Source: JAQUOT01 sp041651575 (GTDB lineage Archaea > Nanobdellota > Nanobdellia > SCGC-AAA011-G17 > JAFCDX01). Taken from it: a DNA stretch of 64,000 nt. The stretch is taken from positions 434,001 to 498,000 of the forward strand of contig JBAZJB010000001.1 of the NCBI GenBank assembly GCA_041651575.1, given 5' to 3'. The position numbers and the translations under genes are program-made. Of this stretch, positions 8,028-15,290 are shown in pieces; positions within the stretch are counted from its first letter, which is position 1; each line of letters opens with the position of its first letter. The notes below the pieces were generated by a model. It saw only the letters and a list, made by a program, of their open reading frames with translations. It did no database searches and was not told the origin of the DNA.

Positions 8028-8886
8028 AGTAAAAGATTTAGTTAATTCTATGGGTTCTTTGGGTTTTAATGCAAATAAAATTTACAAAGCAGCTGAAATT
8101 TTAAAAGAATGCAAAAAAGAGAAATGTAAATTATTTTTTGGCTTTGCAGGAGCAATGGTACCTGCTGGAATGAAACAAATTGTAATAGATATGATAAATG
8201 ATGGAACAATTGATGTTTTAGTTTCTACAGGAGCTAATTTAACACACGATTTGATTGAAGCTTTAGGTAATAAACATTATATGGGAAATGCAAATATTAA
8301 TGATGCTGAATTACATAAACAAAATATTGATAGAATTTATGATGTTTTTATGAAATCTGATGTTTATCAAGATCTTGAAGACTTTTTTGATAAAAACTTT
8401 GATAAATTTAAAGATAAAAAGACTGTTAAAGAATTTTTATGGGAAATTGGTAAATTAGTAAATAAAGAAGATTCAATTTTAACTGCTTGTTACAAGAAAA
8501 AAATACCTATTTTTGTTCCTGCAATTACTGATTCTGGAATTGGATTAATGATATGGAATCATTTAGTTCAAGGAAAAAAAGTTGAGATGAATGAATTTGA
8601 AGATCTAAAAGAAATATTAGATATTGCTTTTGTAGAAAAGAAAAAAGCAATTTTTTATGTTGGTGGCGGAGTACCGAAGAATTATATTCAGCAAGCAATG
8701 CAATTTTCAAGTCCTGCTTCATATGGAATACAAATAACAACTGATAGAGCTGATTTCGGTGGTTCTTCAGGTGCTGAACTAAAAGAAGGAATTTCTTGGG
8801 GAAAAATGTCTGAAAAAGGAAAATTTGTTAATGTAAATTGCGATGCTACTATTGCTTTACCTTTGATTTATGCTAGTTATAAATAG
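7987..8886 (+). CDS. dys: Deoxyhypusine synthase
   Basis: The 299-residue protein shows the deoxyhypusine synthase core: GFAGAMVPAGMKQ, VLVSTGANLTHD, then FYVGGGVPKNYIQQ, whose lysine corresponds to the catalytic enzyme-imine lysine, and finally FGGSSGAELKEGISWGKM. It transfers the aminobutyl group of spermidine to a lysine of aIF5A, using NAD. The start overlaps the end of pdaD by 41 bases in another frame, so translation is probably coupled. A start further inside (for example the Met of NSMGSLGFNA) is possible but would lose conserved N-terminal residues. Confidence 0.94.
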   Translation: MEPIKPIKITKEIKVKDLVNSMGSLGFNANKIYKAAEILKECKKEKCKLFFGFAGAMVPAGMKQIVIDMINDGTIDVLVSTGANLTHDLIEALGNKHYMGNANINDAELHKQNIDRIYDVFMKSDVYQDLEDFFDKNFDKFKDKKTVKEFLWEIGKLVNKEDSILTACYKKKIPIFVPAITDSGIGLMIWNHLVQGKKVEMNEFEDLKEILDIAFVEKKKAIFYVGGGVPKNYIQQAMQFSSPASYGIQITTDRADFGGSSGAELKEGISWGKMSEKGKFVNVNCDATIALPLIYASYK

Positions 8887-8934
8887 ATATTTCTTTAACT
8901 AAATATTTAAATATTAAAACAATTTTAAATTTCT

Positions 8935-9321
8935 ATGAGATATTTTAAAAAATTATTAGCTGCAGGAGTTCTTGCGTATAGCTTATATTCAAGTGGATGC
9001 TTTTTATTAATAAGAGAAGCAGCGCTTCAGCAAGAAGTAAAACTTCCTGGAAACTATACTTCTTCTTTACAAACTGAATTAAGAATAAAAAATCTTGCTG
9101 GCATAGATGCTGATGCATATTCTTTAGAAGCTGGAAGAAAAGATAAATGCCGTCTAAAAATGAATAGAGGAGAATATTTTCCAACTGAAAAAGAGATTGA
9201 ATCAATGGCTATAAAAGCTGATATAAATAAAGACAAAAGAGTAAGTGAAGAAGAAATAGGAAAACTTGAAAACAAAGTATGTAAAAATTTCTTAAATAAT
9301 AAAAATACAATGAAAATTTAA
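8935..9321 (+). CDS. Small secreted lipoprotein with an EF-hand-like calcium loop
   Basis: A hydrophobic N-terminus ends in YSSGC22, a lipobox-like site, so the mature protein is probably lipid-anchored outside the cell. Residues 96-107 (DINKDKRVSEEE) fit a 12-residue EF-hand loop, with acidic or polar ligands at positions 1, 3, 5, 9 and 12. The rest is unrecognised and mostly helical. The gene stands alone after deoxyhypusine synthase with its own TATA-like TATTTAAATATT. Calcium binding is inferred from the loop. Confidence 0.6.
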   Translation: MRYFKKLLAAGVLAYSLYSSGCFLLIREAALQQEVKLPGNYTSSLQTELRIKNLAGIDADAYSLEAGRKDKCRLKMNRGEYFPTEKEIESMAIKADINKDKRVSEEEIGKLENKVCKNFLNNKNTMKI

Positions 9322-9381
9322 TCAGAATTAGGATCTTTTAAATGTTTTTCAAAGACTTTTCAACATGTTCTTTTGTAAGGC

Positions 9382-9843
9382 TCATCTTATATCCATATAA
9401 AATAAACTTGTTTTATCTAAAGATTTTGTTATTTTTTCTAGGGAATTTATGGCTCTTTCTGTTAAATTTGTCTTTTTAACTAAACCAATATTTTGTAAGT
9501 CATATCTTCCTAAACATACACTACCATAATCAATATACTGAGGTTCTTTAAGTATTACTTCTTTTCCAGAACAATTTGTAACAGAAGGTACTTTCTTTAT
9601 TATTTCCCAATCCTCCAAATCAACGTGATTTGAACGCCAATCGGGTCTTCTTCCTAAAAGCAAATAACTTTGTGGTTGATTATAACTTATTTTATAATCT
9701 GTTATTTTTATTCCTTTATCAAATTCTATAACTTCTATTAAATATTCTTTGCTTATCCTTTCTATTATATCTTGTATTGGAATATGTATCCATTCTCCCC
9801 ACTTAATCCATTCCCTCGTATTAAATTCTGTAGATTCATTCAT
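9382..9843 (-). CDS. Unknown protein, last gene of the radical SAM/HIT operon
   Basis: The 153-residue product is soluble, with no signal peptide or membrane segment. Several aromatic clusters (EWIKWGEWIHIP, then RRPDWRSNHVDLEDWE) suggest a compact globular fold. The C-terminus is predicted helical. Its ATG overlaps the previous stop as ATGA, so it is translationally coupled to the unknown gene upstream. I recognise no family. Its position argues for a role in the same pathway as the two radical SAM proteins and the nucleotidyltransferases of this locus. Confidence 0.75.
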   Translation of the reverse strand: MNESTEFNTREWIKWGEWIHIPIQDIIERISKEYLIEVIEFDKGIKITDYKISYNQPQSYLLLGRRPDWRSNHVDLEDWEIIKKVPSVTNCSGKEVILKEPQYIDYGSVCLGRYDLQNIGLVKKTNLTERAINSLEKITKSLDKTSLFYMDIR

Positions 9844-10337
9844 TTTCTATCGAGTACTAAATTACCCTCCAAAATGTATACTTTACCTATATTCAAATTA
9901 ATACTTTCAATTTCTTTTAGGAGGTAAGATCCTGTTTTTTTCTCAATTAGGGATATTAAATCTTCTTTTGATTTTGAGGAAGATTCTATTAAATAAGGCT
10001 CCTTACTAAATTGATATGTTGCTTGGGTAGGTTGAGGATCTTCTTTTGAATACAAATAACCCAAGTACCAAGTTGTATCTCTATAATCTCCCATTGCTCC
10101 AGTTTCGTCAGCTATTTCTCTTCTCTCGCTAATCATTACAAAAGATTTAAAATTTATATCCAATAAAGCAATAGCTTTTTGTTTTGTTGTATACTCCCAA
10201 GTATAATTTTTAGTCATATAATCAACAACATTAAATAATATTTCTCCTTTAGCAAATTTATACAAATATTCAATTCTAGAATTCAAATTCCTTTGTAATT
10301 CTCTAATTTCTTCCAATGTTTTTTCTAAGCTTTCCAT
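9840..10337 (-). CDS. Unknown protein with an N-terminal coiled coil, operon gene 5
   Basis: Residues 1-30 (MESLEKTLEEIRELQRNL and on) form a likely coiled coil. A mixed alpha/beta region follows, including YLGYLYSKEDPQPT and a C-terminal VYILEGNLVL. No signal peptide or known catalytic motif is visible. I prefer the ATG at 10337, one base after the previous stop, because the same one-base spacing occurs twice elsewhere in this operon; a GTG at 10349 would add four residues. Function unknown. Confidence 0.75.
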   Translation of the reverse strand: MESLEKTLEEIRELQRNLNSRIEYLYKFAKGEILFNVVDYMTKNYTWEYTTKQKAIALLDINFKSFVMISERREIADETGAMGDYRDTTWYLGYLYSKEDPQPTQATYQFSKEPYLIESSSKSKEDLISLIEKKTGSYLLKEIESINLNIGKVYILEGNLVLDRK

Positions 10338-10338
10338 T

Positions 10339-10905
10339 TTATTTTCCACTACCGAGTTCTATTATTCTATTTACTTCACTTTCAGTATCAATCGCCTTTT
10401 TTACATCCAGGATTCTAATTTCTAAATCATCTAAATTTCTTAGACCCCTTAAAAAGTTTATAGAAGGCGTTCTTGCTTCTTCTTTCTCCTTTTCCTTCCA
10501 GGGATACATAAAAAATTCTTCTAAAAAATGTTTGTCTAAAGGGGATTTATTCATATTTATTTTATAAATACTAACATCATAACAAAAATAATATCCTTTT
10601 TCCATAAATTCTTGTACTTCTAAAACATATTTTCTTCTTTGATTTATATAAGAATGAAAAAGAAAATGTCCTTCAGGATTATGAATAAAATGTATAAGGT
10701 TATCTTTTCCTTGCACAGAATGTAAAGCATACTCTCTTTTAATATAATCATTGTGTTCAAATTCTCCATTAAAATGCTTTTTTAAAAGCCATATAGATGC
10801 ATCTTTTTTCCATTCATAAGCCCCAATTGGGCTTTGTTTAAGCATCTCTGAAAAATTTGGTTCTTTATTATTGTAATATCTTTCTTCTTTTAAAGGATTT
10901 ATCAT
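10339..10905 (-). CDS. Unknown protein, operon gene 4
   Basis: The 188-residue soluble protein is rich in aromatic residues and histidine (HNPEGHFLFHSYINQRRKY). It has a PWKEKEKEEARTPS linker and a helical C-terminus. I see no known motif. The His-rich segment at about residues 74-88 could bind metal or nucleotide, but this is a guess. The start overlaps the cytidylyltransferase stop by four bases (ATGA), so the two are coupled. It is the first of three consecutive unknowns in this operon. Confidence 0.75.
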   Translation of the reverse strand: MINPLKEERYYNNKEPNFSEMLKQSPIGAYEWKKDASIWLLKKHFNGEFEHNDYIKREYALHSVQGKDNLIHFIHNPEGHFLFHSYINQRRKYVLEVQEFMEKGYYFCYDVSIYKINMNKSPLDKHFLEEFFMYPWKEKEKEEARTPSINFLRGLRNLDDLEIRILDVKKAIDTESEVNRIIELGSGK

Positions 10906-11327
10906 TTTTGTATCTTACTAGCTGCCTCCTTTATTAATTTTGAAGAGGAAGTTATTTTTTCTCCAAGATTATCAATCATTTTTATTCCTAATTTTTCACA
11001 AATTTCTCTCTCTGGAATATTTGATATATTTCTATCCCCACCTTTTGCAAAAATGTCTGGTTTGATTTGCTCAAGAGTTTTGATGACAGTTGAATCATTA
11101 TCTATAGCAAAAATTGCTTGATCAACGAATTTCAAAGAACTTATTATTTCTAGTCTTTCTTTTTCTCCCATAAAAGAAAATCCTTTTTTAATAATTGCTT
11201 GTTTGTCTGTATTAACAATTACAATTAATTTATCTCCAAGTTCTTTTGATCTTTTAAGATATTCTAAATGTCCTATATGCAAAGGATCAAAAAATCCTGA
11301 GGCAGCAACTATAATTTCTTTTGTCAT
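10902..11327 (-). CDS. Cytidylyltransferase-type nucleotidyltransferase
   Basis: The N-terminus reads IIVAASGFFDPLHIGHLEYL, containing the HxGH signature of the cytidylyltransferase superfamily. The second family feature is near residue 110-125 (GEKITSSSKLIKEA, equivalent to the ISSTxI motif). At 141 residues it matches single-domain members such as RfaE C-domain, TagD or archaeal FAD synthetase (RibL). It would activate a phosphorylated small molecule with CTP or ATP; the substrate is not evident. AKGGDRN, also found in RfaE-type enzymes, favours a sugar-phosphate-like substrate. It sits one base downstream of the radical SAM gene. Confidence 0.85.
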   Translation of the reverse strand: MTKEIIVAASGFFDPLHIGHLEYLKRSKELGDKLIVIVNTDKQAIIKKGFSFMGEKERLEIISSLKFVDQAIFAIDNDSTVIKTLEQIKPDIFAKGGDRNISNIPEREICEKLGIKMIDNLGEKITSSSKLIKEAASKIQK

Positions 11328-11328
11328 T

Positions 11329-12714
11329 TTAATGCAAATAAGTAGCTGGGTCTACCCCCCCATAATAATCTGCACAAGCCTGGCATCCTCTTGCAAATTC
11401 TATTTTCTTTTTCTTGCAATTATCACAAGGTTCTTTTTTAGTATATTCCCTTATCTTAGCAAAGGTCTTATCATTTTGCCAGACATTTAAAATATAATCT
11501 GAATTTGTAAAAAGCTCAGAAGAATTTACATTTGTTTTTGGAATATATTCATCTTTAAGGAAAATACAACCATCAATTGTACCATCCATATTAATACCCA
11601 TAGTATATCTTCCACAACTTCCATGAACTCCAAGAATTTGACATGGTTTTGGTTCTACTTTATCTAACGTAAGAAGATTTCTATTAACATGCGCTTTTAA
11701 TCCATATTGTTTAATATAAGGATGATTAATAAATCTGTTAATAACACTTTTAACTTTTCCATTTTTATAATCTTCAATGGGTATCATTAAATTATTAGTT
11801 ATTGCGCTTCCTTTTGGCCTTACAATTGAAAAATCTATTCCTGCTGCTCCGTGTTTTACAGCAAGTTCAAACATTTCATCAATGGTTTCTTCTTGATTAT
11901 TAAGAGAAGTATGAACCATATTTATTCTTACAGGATAATTTAATTCTCTAAATGTTTCAATAGCATTTATGGCAGGTTCATAAGTTCCTGGTCTTTGTAT
12001 ATCATTTATTTTTTTAGGGCCATCAAGACTTACCTTAGCTTTTATTCCTAAATCTTTTATTTTTTCTGCTAGATCTTTAGTTAAACCAACTCCACTAAAA
12101 GCACTAGATACTTGTATTCCATTATCAATCGCTTTCTTAGCAAATTCAAAATATAAAGGATAAAAAGTAAGTTCACAACCACCTAAATTCATCCAAAATA
12201 TAGGCAAATTAACTATTTGATCCATTGTTTCTTTTGCAACGCTGTCCTCTAAACTAAACCTACGATAATCATCACTAAAACAAGTAAGACATTTGTTAGG
12301 ACATTTTCCAGAAGGATTATAAAAAAGTTTTACAGGAGATGATAAGGCGTCTTTTACAGCAGGAAGCCACCAAGCTTTCAAGTTTCTTTTTCCTTCAAAA
12401 TATCCTTTGTAAGAAAGATAAGTCTCCAGATTTTTATCTCTTTTAGCTCCACCCCACAAAAAAATCTTAGCTAATTCATAAACATCTTCTGGATCATTAA
12501 TTTGTATGTCTAAATTTCTTTTTGAATCATAAAGCAACCAAATGTTTTTTTCTTTTCCACCGCATTCTATTATAGTTTCTTTCCTTAGTCTTGCATCAAT
12601 TTTCCTGTTTATCTTAGGCAGAGTAATTTTATTACCTTTAAATTCATGTTGTAAATCTTCACTAGATTCATCTTCTAAATCTGAATCGCAATCTACATCT
12701 GGAAAATCTAACAT
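11329..12714 (-). CDS. Radical SAM/SPASM protein with a long N-terminal extension
   Basis: The radical SAM cluster motif is NPSGKCPNKCLTCF (CxxxCxxC) near residue 140, preceded by an acidic, unrecognised N-terminal region of about 130 residues. GGCELTFYPLYFEF occupies the place of the usual GGEP loop. The C-terminus carries SPASM-like cysteines (CGRY, DGCIF, then CDNC and RGCQACADYYGG). SPASM proteins modify peptides or other complex substrates using extra clusters. The gene sits between a HIT/GalT-like gene and a cytidylyltransferase, with one-base gaps on both sides. The substrate is unknown. Confidence 0.82.
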   Translation of the reverse strand: MLDFPDVDCDSDLEDESSEDLQHEFKGNKITLPKINRKIDARLRKETIIECGGKEKNIWLLYDSKRNLDIQINDPEDVYELAKIFLWGGAKRDKNLETYLSYKGYFEGKRNLKAWWLPAVKDALSSPVKLFYNPSGKCPNKCLTCFSDDYRRFSLEDSVAKETMDQIVNLPIFWMNLGGCELTFYPLYFEFAKKAIDNGIQVSSAFSGVGLTKDLAEKIKDLGIKAKVSLDGPKKINDIQRPGTYEPAINAIETFRELNYPVRINMVHTSLNNQEETIDEMFELAVKHGAAGIDFSIVRPKGSAITNNLMIPIEDYKNGKVKSVINRFINHPYIKQYGLKAHVNRNLLTLDKVEPKPCQILGVHGSCGRYTMGINMDGTIDGCIFLKDEYIPKTNVNSSELFTNSDYILNVWQNDKTFAKIREYTKKEPCDNCKKKKIEFARGCQACADYYGGVDPATYLH

Positions 12715-12715
12715 T

Positions 12716-13201
12716 TTAGTACTTCCTCACTACTTCAGGAATCAAAGTCATTGTTCCTTGAGTAAGTATTATTTGAATATGTGAATGATCAACTACAGTT
12801 GCATATTTTTTTTCATAATTCATCATTATTCTTGCTCCGATTTCGCTTCCAGGAACATCATATTGATGTTTTACTAATTCCATTGCTCTTTTATACAAAT
12901 TAGAAAACATTTCAAATTTCTCAGAAAATTGCATATTAGTAACATGTTCTTTTGGAAGCCCTATTATTATATCTGCATAATTTTGGCTGTAATCTTTAAC
13001 AGGATTTACAAAGATAAAATTATCATCCATATATCTTATAATTTCTCTTTTATTATCTGGAAATTCATATAATCTTCCAGTAAGAATTAAATTTCTCTTG
13101 ACACCCATACTATCTTCTACATCTATTTCTTTTGTCCAAATCTTTCCAGGTTCTTTGATAACCTTCATATTTTCTACAAGTTCGCAAAGTCGGCAATTCA
13201 T
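12716..13201 (-). CDS. HIT/GalT-superfamily nucleotide-binding protein, first gene of the operon
   Basis: An N-terminal CRLC pair may bind zinc. The central YADIIIGLPKEHVTNM and the C-terminal VVDHSHIQIIL are typical of the histidine-triad fold. The HxHxQ form is that of galactose-1-phosphate uridylyltransferases and related nucleotide transferases rather than classic HxHxH hydrolases. A nucleotidyl transfer or hydrolysis role is therefore likely, fitting the two nucleotidyltransferases of the locus. I chose ATG at 13201 (MNCRLC) over a TTG at 13210. A TATA-like ATATTTATAG on this strand lies about 30 bases upstream. Confidence 0.75.
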   Translation of the reverse strand: MNCRLCELVENMKVIKEPGKIWTKEIDVEDSMGVKRNLILTGRLYEFPDNKREIIRYMDDNFIFVNPVKDYSQNYADIIIGLPKEHVTNMQFSEKFEMFSNLYKRAMELVKHQYDVPGSEIGARIMMNYEKKYATVVDHSHIQIILTQGTMTLIPEVVRKY

Positions 13202-13249
13202 TTTTATCAAAGTTAATTACTTAAAAGACTATAAATATGTTAACTTCGT

Positions 13250-13358
13250 ACTACACTATCCTACTAAAAATTTTTAAAATCACACTAAATCCTACTAAAT
13301 TCTCCTTCGGAAACCCCAAAAAAGACCTTAAATCATACTTTATCCTACCAAAGTAGGA
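13250..13358. promoter_or_regulatory. Three phased TCCTAC operator-like repeats between divergent operons
   Basis: TCCTAC(T/C)AAA occurs at 13259-13268, 13290-13299 and 13343-13352. Each copy is preceded by a CACTA- or CATACTTTA-like half. Spacings are 31 and 53 bases, close to three and five DNA turns, so the sites face one side of the helix. The third copy continues into GTAGGA at 13353-13358, forming the inverted repeat TCCTAC-caaa-GTAGGA right before a TATA box. Arrays of short inverted or direct repeats are typical ribbon-helix-helix operators, and the adjacent gene encodes such a domain. Confidence 0.65.
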
Positions 13359-13359
13359 T

Positions 13360-13371
13360 TTATATATAAAA
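13360..13371 (+). promoter_or_regulatory. TATA box of the RHH-nucleotidyltransferase gene
   Basis: TTTATATATAAA lies about 22 bases before the ATG at 13388 and touches the TCCTAC/GTAGGA inverted repeat. A protein bound there would be expected to block TBP/TFB. Confidence 0.6.
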
Positions 13372-13387
13372 GGGTATTTCTAAACGT

Positions 13388-14230
13388 ATGAAGAACAAGA
13401 TATCTATAACCATCAATGAAAAAATCTTGAAAGATATAGACTCTGTAATAGATAATATCTTCATTAGAAATAGAAGCCAAGCTATAGAATATTTAATTAA
13501 AAAATCTATGAAAGAGTCTAAGACCGCAGTAATTCTAGCTGGAACAGGATTAAAATGTTCTACTGACAAATTAAAAAATAGATATGCTCTAAAAGTAAAT
13601 CATGCTACAATAATTGAAAAAACCATTAAAAAATTCCAAGATTCTGGATTCAAAAATATTTATATCATAGCCCCCCACGAAATTTTAACAAATATTTTTA
13701 AAATAGTTGGAGACGGATCTAATTTCAATGTAAAAATAGAATATATTGATGAAGAAAATCCTGAAGGATCTGCTTCTGCTTTAAAATTATTAAGCGGAAA
13801 AATAAAAACAACTTTTTTAGTAGTACAATGTGATATAGTTATAAGTCATATTGATTTATTAGAATTATGGAATAAACATTTACAAGAAAAGGCAGTTGTA
13901 ACTTTGCTTTTATGTAGCGAAATACAACCTACAAATAAAATAAGATATGGTCATGTTAGTCTAAATGGAAATAAAATAACTAGCTGGGATGAAAAACCTT
14001 CGCTAAAAAACTTAAAATCAACTATTTTCAATGCAGGAATTTTTGTAGCAGAACCAGAATTGCTTAAATATCATGGAAAAAGTTTAGAATTCAATGTATT
14101 CCCAGATCTTGTAAAAAGAGGATTGTTATCAGGTCATATGTCTAGTTCTCCTCATTTACATATTCATACCAAAGAGGATCTAGAAAGGGTGAAAAAGATT
14201 TTGAAGGAATTAGAAAAGAAAAATGGCTAA
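13388..14230 (+). CDS. Ribbon-helix-helix domain fused to a sugar-type nucleotidyltransferase
   Basis: Residues 1-42 read like a CopG-type ribbon-helix-helix DNA-binding domain: a beta strand KISITINEKIL, a first helix, then RNRSQAIEYLIKKS. Residues 47-270 are a nucleotidyltransferase of the GlmU/RfbA type, with AVILAGTG, then FLVVQCDIVI for the metal-binding strand, and FNAGIFVAEPELL. The usual signature loop GGxGxRLxPxT..PK is diverged (AGTGLKCSTDKLKNRYALKV), so activity may be altered. The upstream repeats are natural targets for the DNA-binding part, suggesting a metabolite-sensing autoregulator or a trigger enzyme. The next gene overlaps its end by eight bases. Confidence 0.82.
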   Translation: MKNKISITINEKILKDIDSVIDNIFIRNRSQAIEYLIKKSMKESKTAVILAGTGLKCSTDKLKNRYALKVNHATIIEKTIKKFQDSGFKNIYIIAPHEILTNIFKIVGDGSNFNVKIEYIDEENPEGSASALKLLSGKIKTTFLVVQCDIVISHIDLLELWNKHLQEKAVVTLLLCSEIQPTNKIRYGHVSLNGNKITSWDEKPSLKNLKSTIFNAGIFVAEPELLKYHGKSLEFNVFPDLVKRGLLSGHMSSSPHLHIHTKEDLERVKKILKELEKKNG

Positions 14231-15290
14231 ATACCCTATTTTAAACAAAAATCTAACAAAAAATTACACAGTATATGATTTTCAAGATAATTGGGACAAA
14301 GATTCTATAAAAGAAGCAATAATTAGTTCAAAAGGAAAATTACCAAGTTTTTGTTTATCCAGAATAGAAATCCATCCCTCTGGAACATGTAATCAAAATT
14401 GTAAAACTTGTTATGGTAAATTTCTTGCCCCTAAAAAAAAACTAAATTTATCTGCAAAATATGTAAATTCTTTGTTATCAGACATAAGAAAGAATCTTCC
14501 TAATGAAAATCCGTTAATCATGCTATCTGGATTATATTCAGAACCATTAATAAATCCAGAAATAAAAGAAATTTTAAAATATCTTGGGAAATATAAATTT
14601 AGATTCGGATTATATACGAATGGGTTATTAATGAATGATGAAATAATTGAAATTTTAGTAAAAAATTCATTAAATATAGAATATGGAAGCTCTTTTGTAT
14701 CATTTAACATCGCTTCTTCAATTTTCTCTGGAGATTTTGAAAAATTAATAAAAATAATTAAAAAATTATCAGCTAAAAAATCAAATCTACAAATAAATGC
14801 TCCATTCTTAGTATTAAATCCAGATTATGAATATATTAAAGAAATTGTTGAGAAATTAATCAATGCAGGAGTTAGTGTAATAAAATTATCAATTCCTTGG
14901 CCACAATTTGTCTACAATAAATCAGAAGATACTCCGCTAAATAAAAATAATAAGAAAATATTAGAAACCATAGAAAAAATACACAAAGAATTCCCAAATA
15001 AAATAAAGGTAAGATACCCTCATCCAAAAGAATCAGCCCATAAATGTTATGTTATGGCAATGGCAGCTACGATATCTTCTGAAGGAAAGGTTTATACTTG
15101 TCCAGAAACATGTTCTCCTTTTTTTAAGCAATTATCTTATGGAGATATTAAAAAAAATAAATTTTCTAAGATATGGCAAGGACCAAAACATCAAAAAGTA
15201 TTTAAAAATTTTAATCTTAAAAACAAAAAGTGTAAATGTTGTCCTGTTAATGCTATGTTTAATGAATTCTGTGAAAAAGTCTCTAAATAA
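14223..15290 (+). CDS. Radical SAM protein with C-terminal SPASM-like cysteines
   Basis: The cluster motif is HPSGTCNQNCKTCYGKF (CxxxCxxC) near residue 55. Typical barrel features follow (LIMLSGLYSEPLINPEI, then FGLYTNGLLM). The C-terminus carries further cysteines (HKCYVM, YTCPETC, KKCKCC and NEFC) that could hold auxiliary clusters, as in SPASM proteins. It is cotranscribed and overlaps the RHH-nucleotidyltransferase gene by eight bases. It is the second such enzyme in this locus; the other is at 11329-12714 on the opposite strand. The substrate is unknown. Confidence 0.82.
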   Translation: MAKYPILNKNLTKNYTVYDFQDNWDKDSIKEAIISSKGKLPSFCLSRIEIHPSGTCNQNCKTCYGKFLAPKKKLNLSAKYVNSLLSDIRKNLPNENPLIMLSGLYSEPLINPEIKEILKYLGKYKFRFGLYTNGLLMNDEIIEILVKNSLNIEYGSSFVSFNIASSIFSGDFEKLIKIIKKLSAKKSNLQINAPFLVLNPDYEYIKEIVEKLINAGVSVIKLSIPWPQFVYNKSEDTPLNKNNKKILETIEKIHKEFPNKIKVRYPHPKESAHKCYVMAMAATISSEGKVYTCPETCSPFFKQLSYGDIKKNKFSKIWQGPKHQKVFKNFNLKNKKCKCCPVNAMFNEFCEKVSK

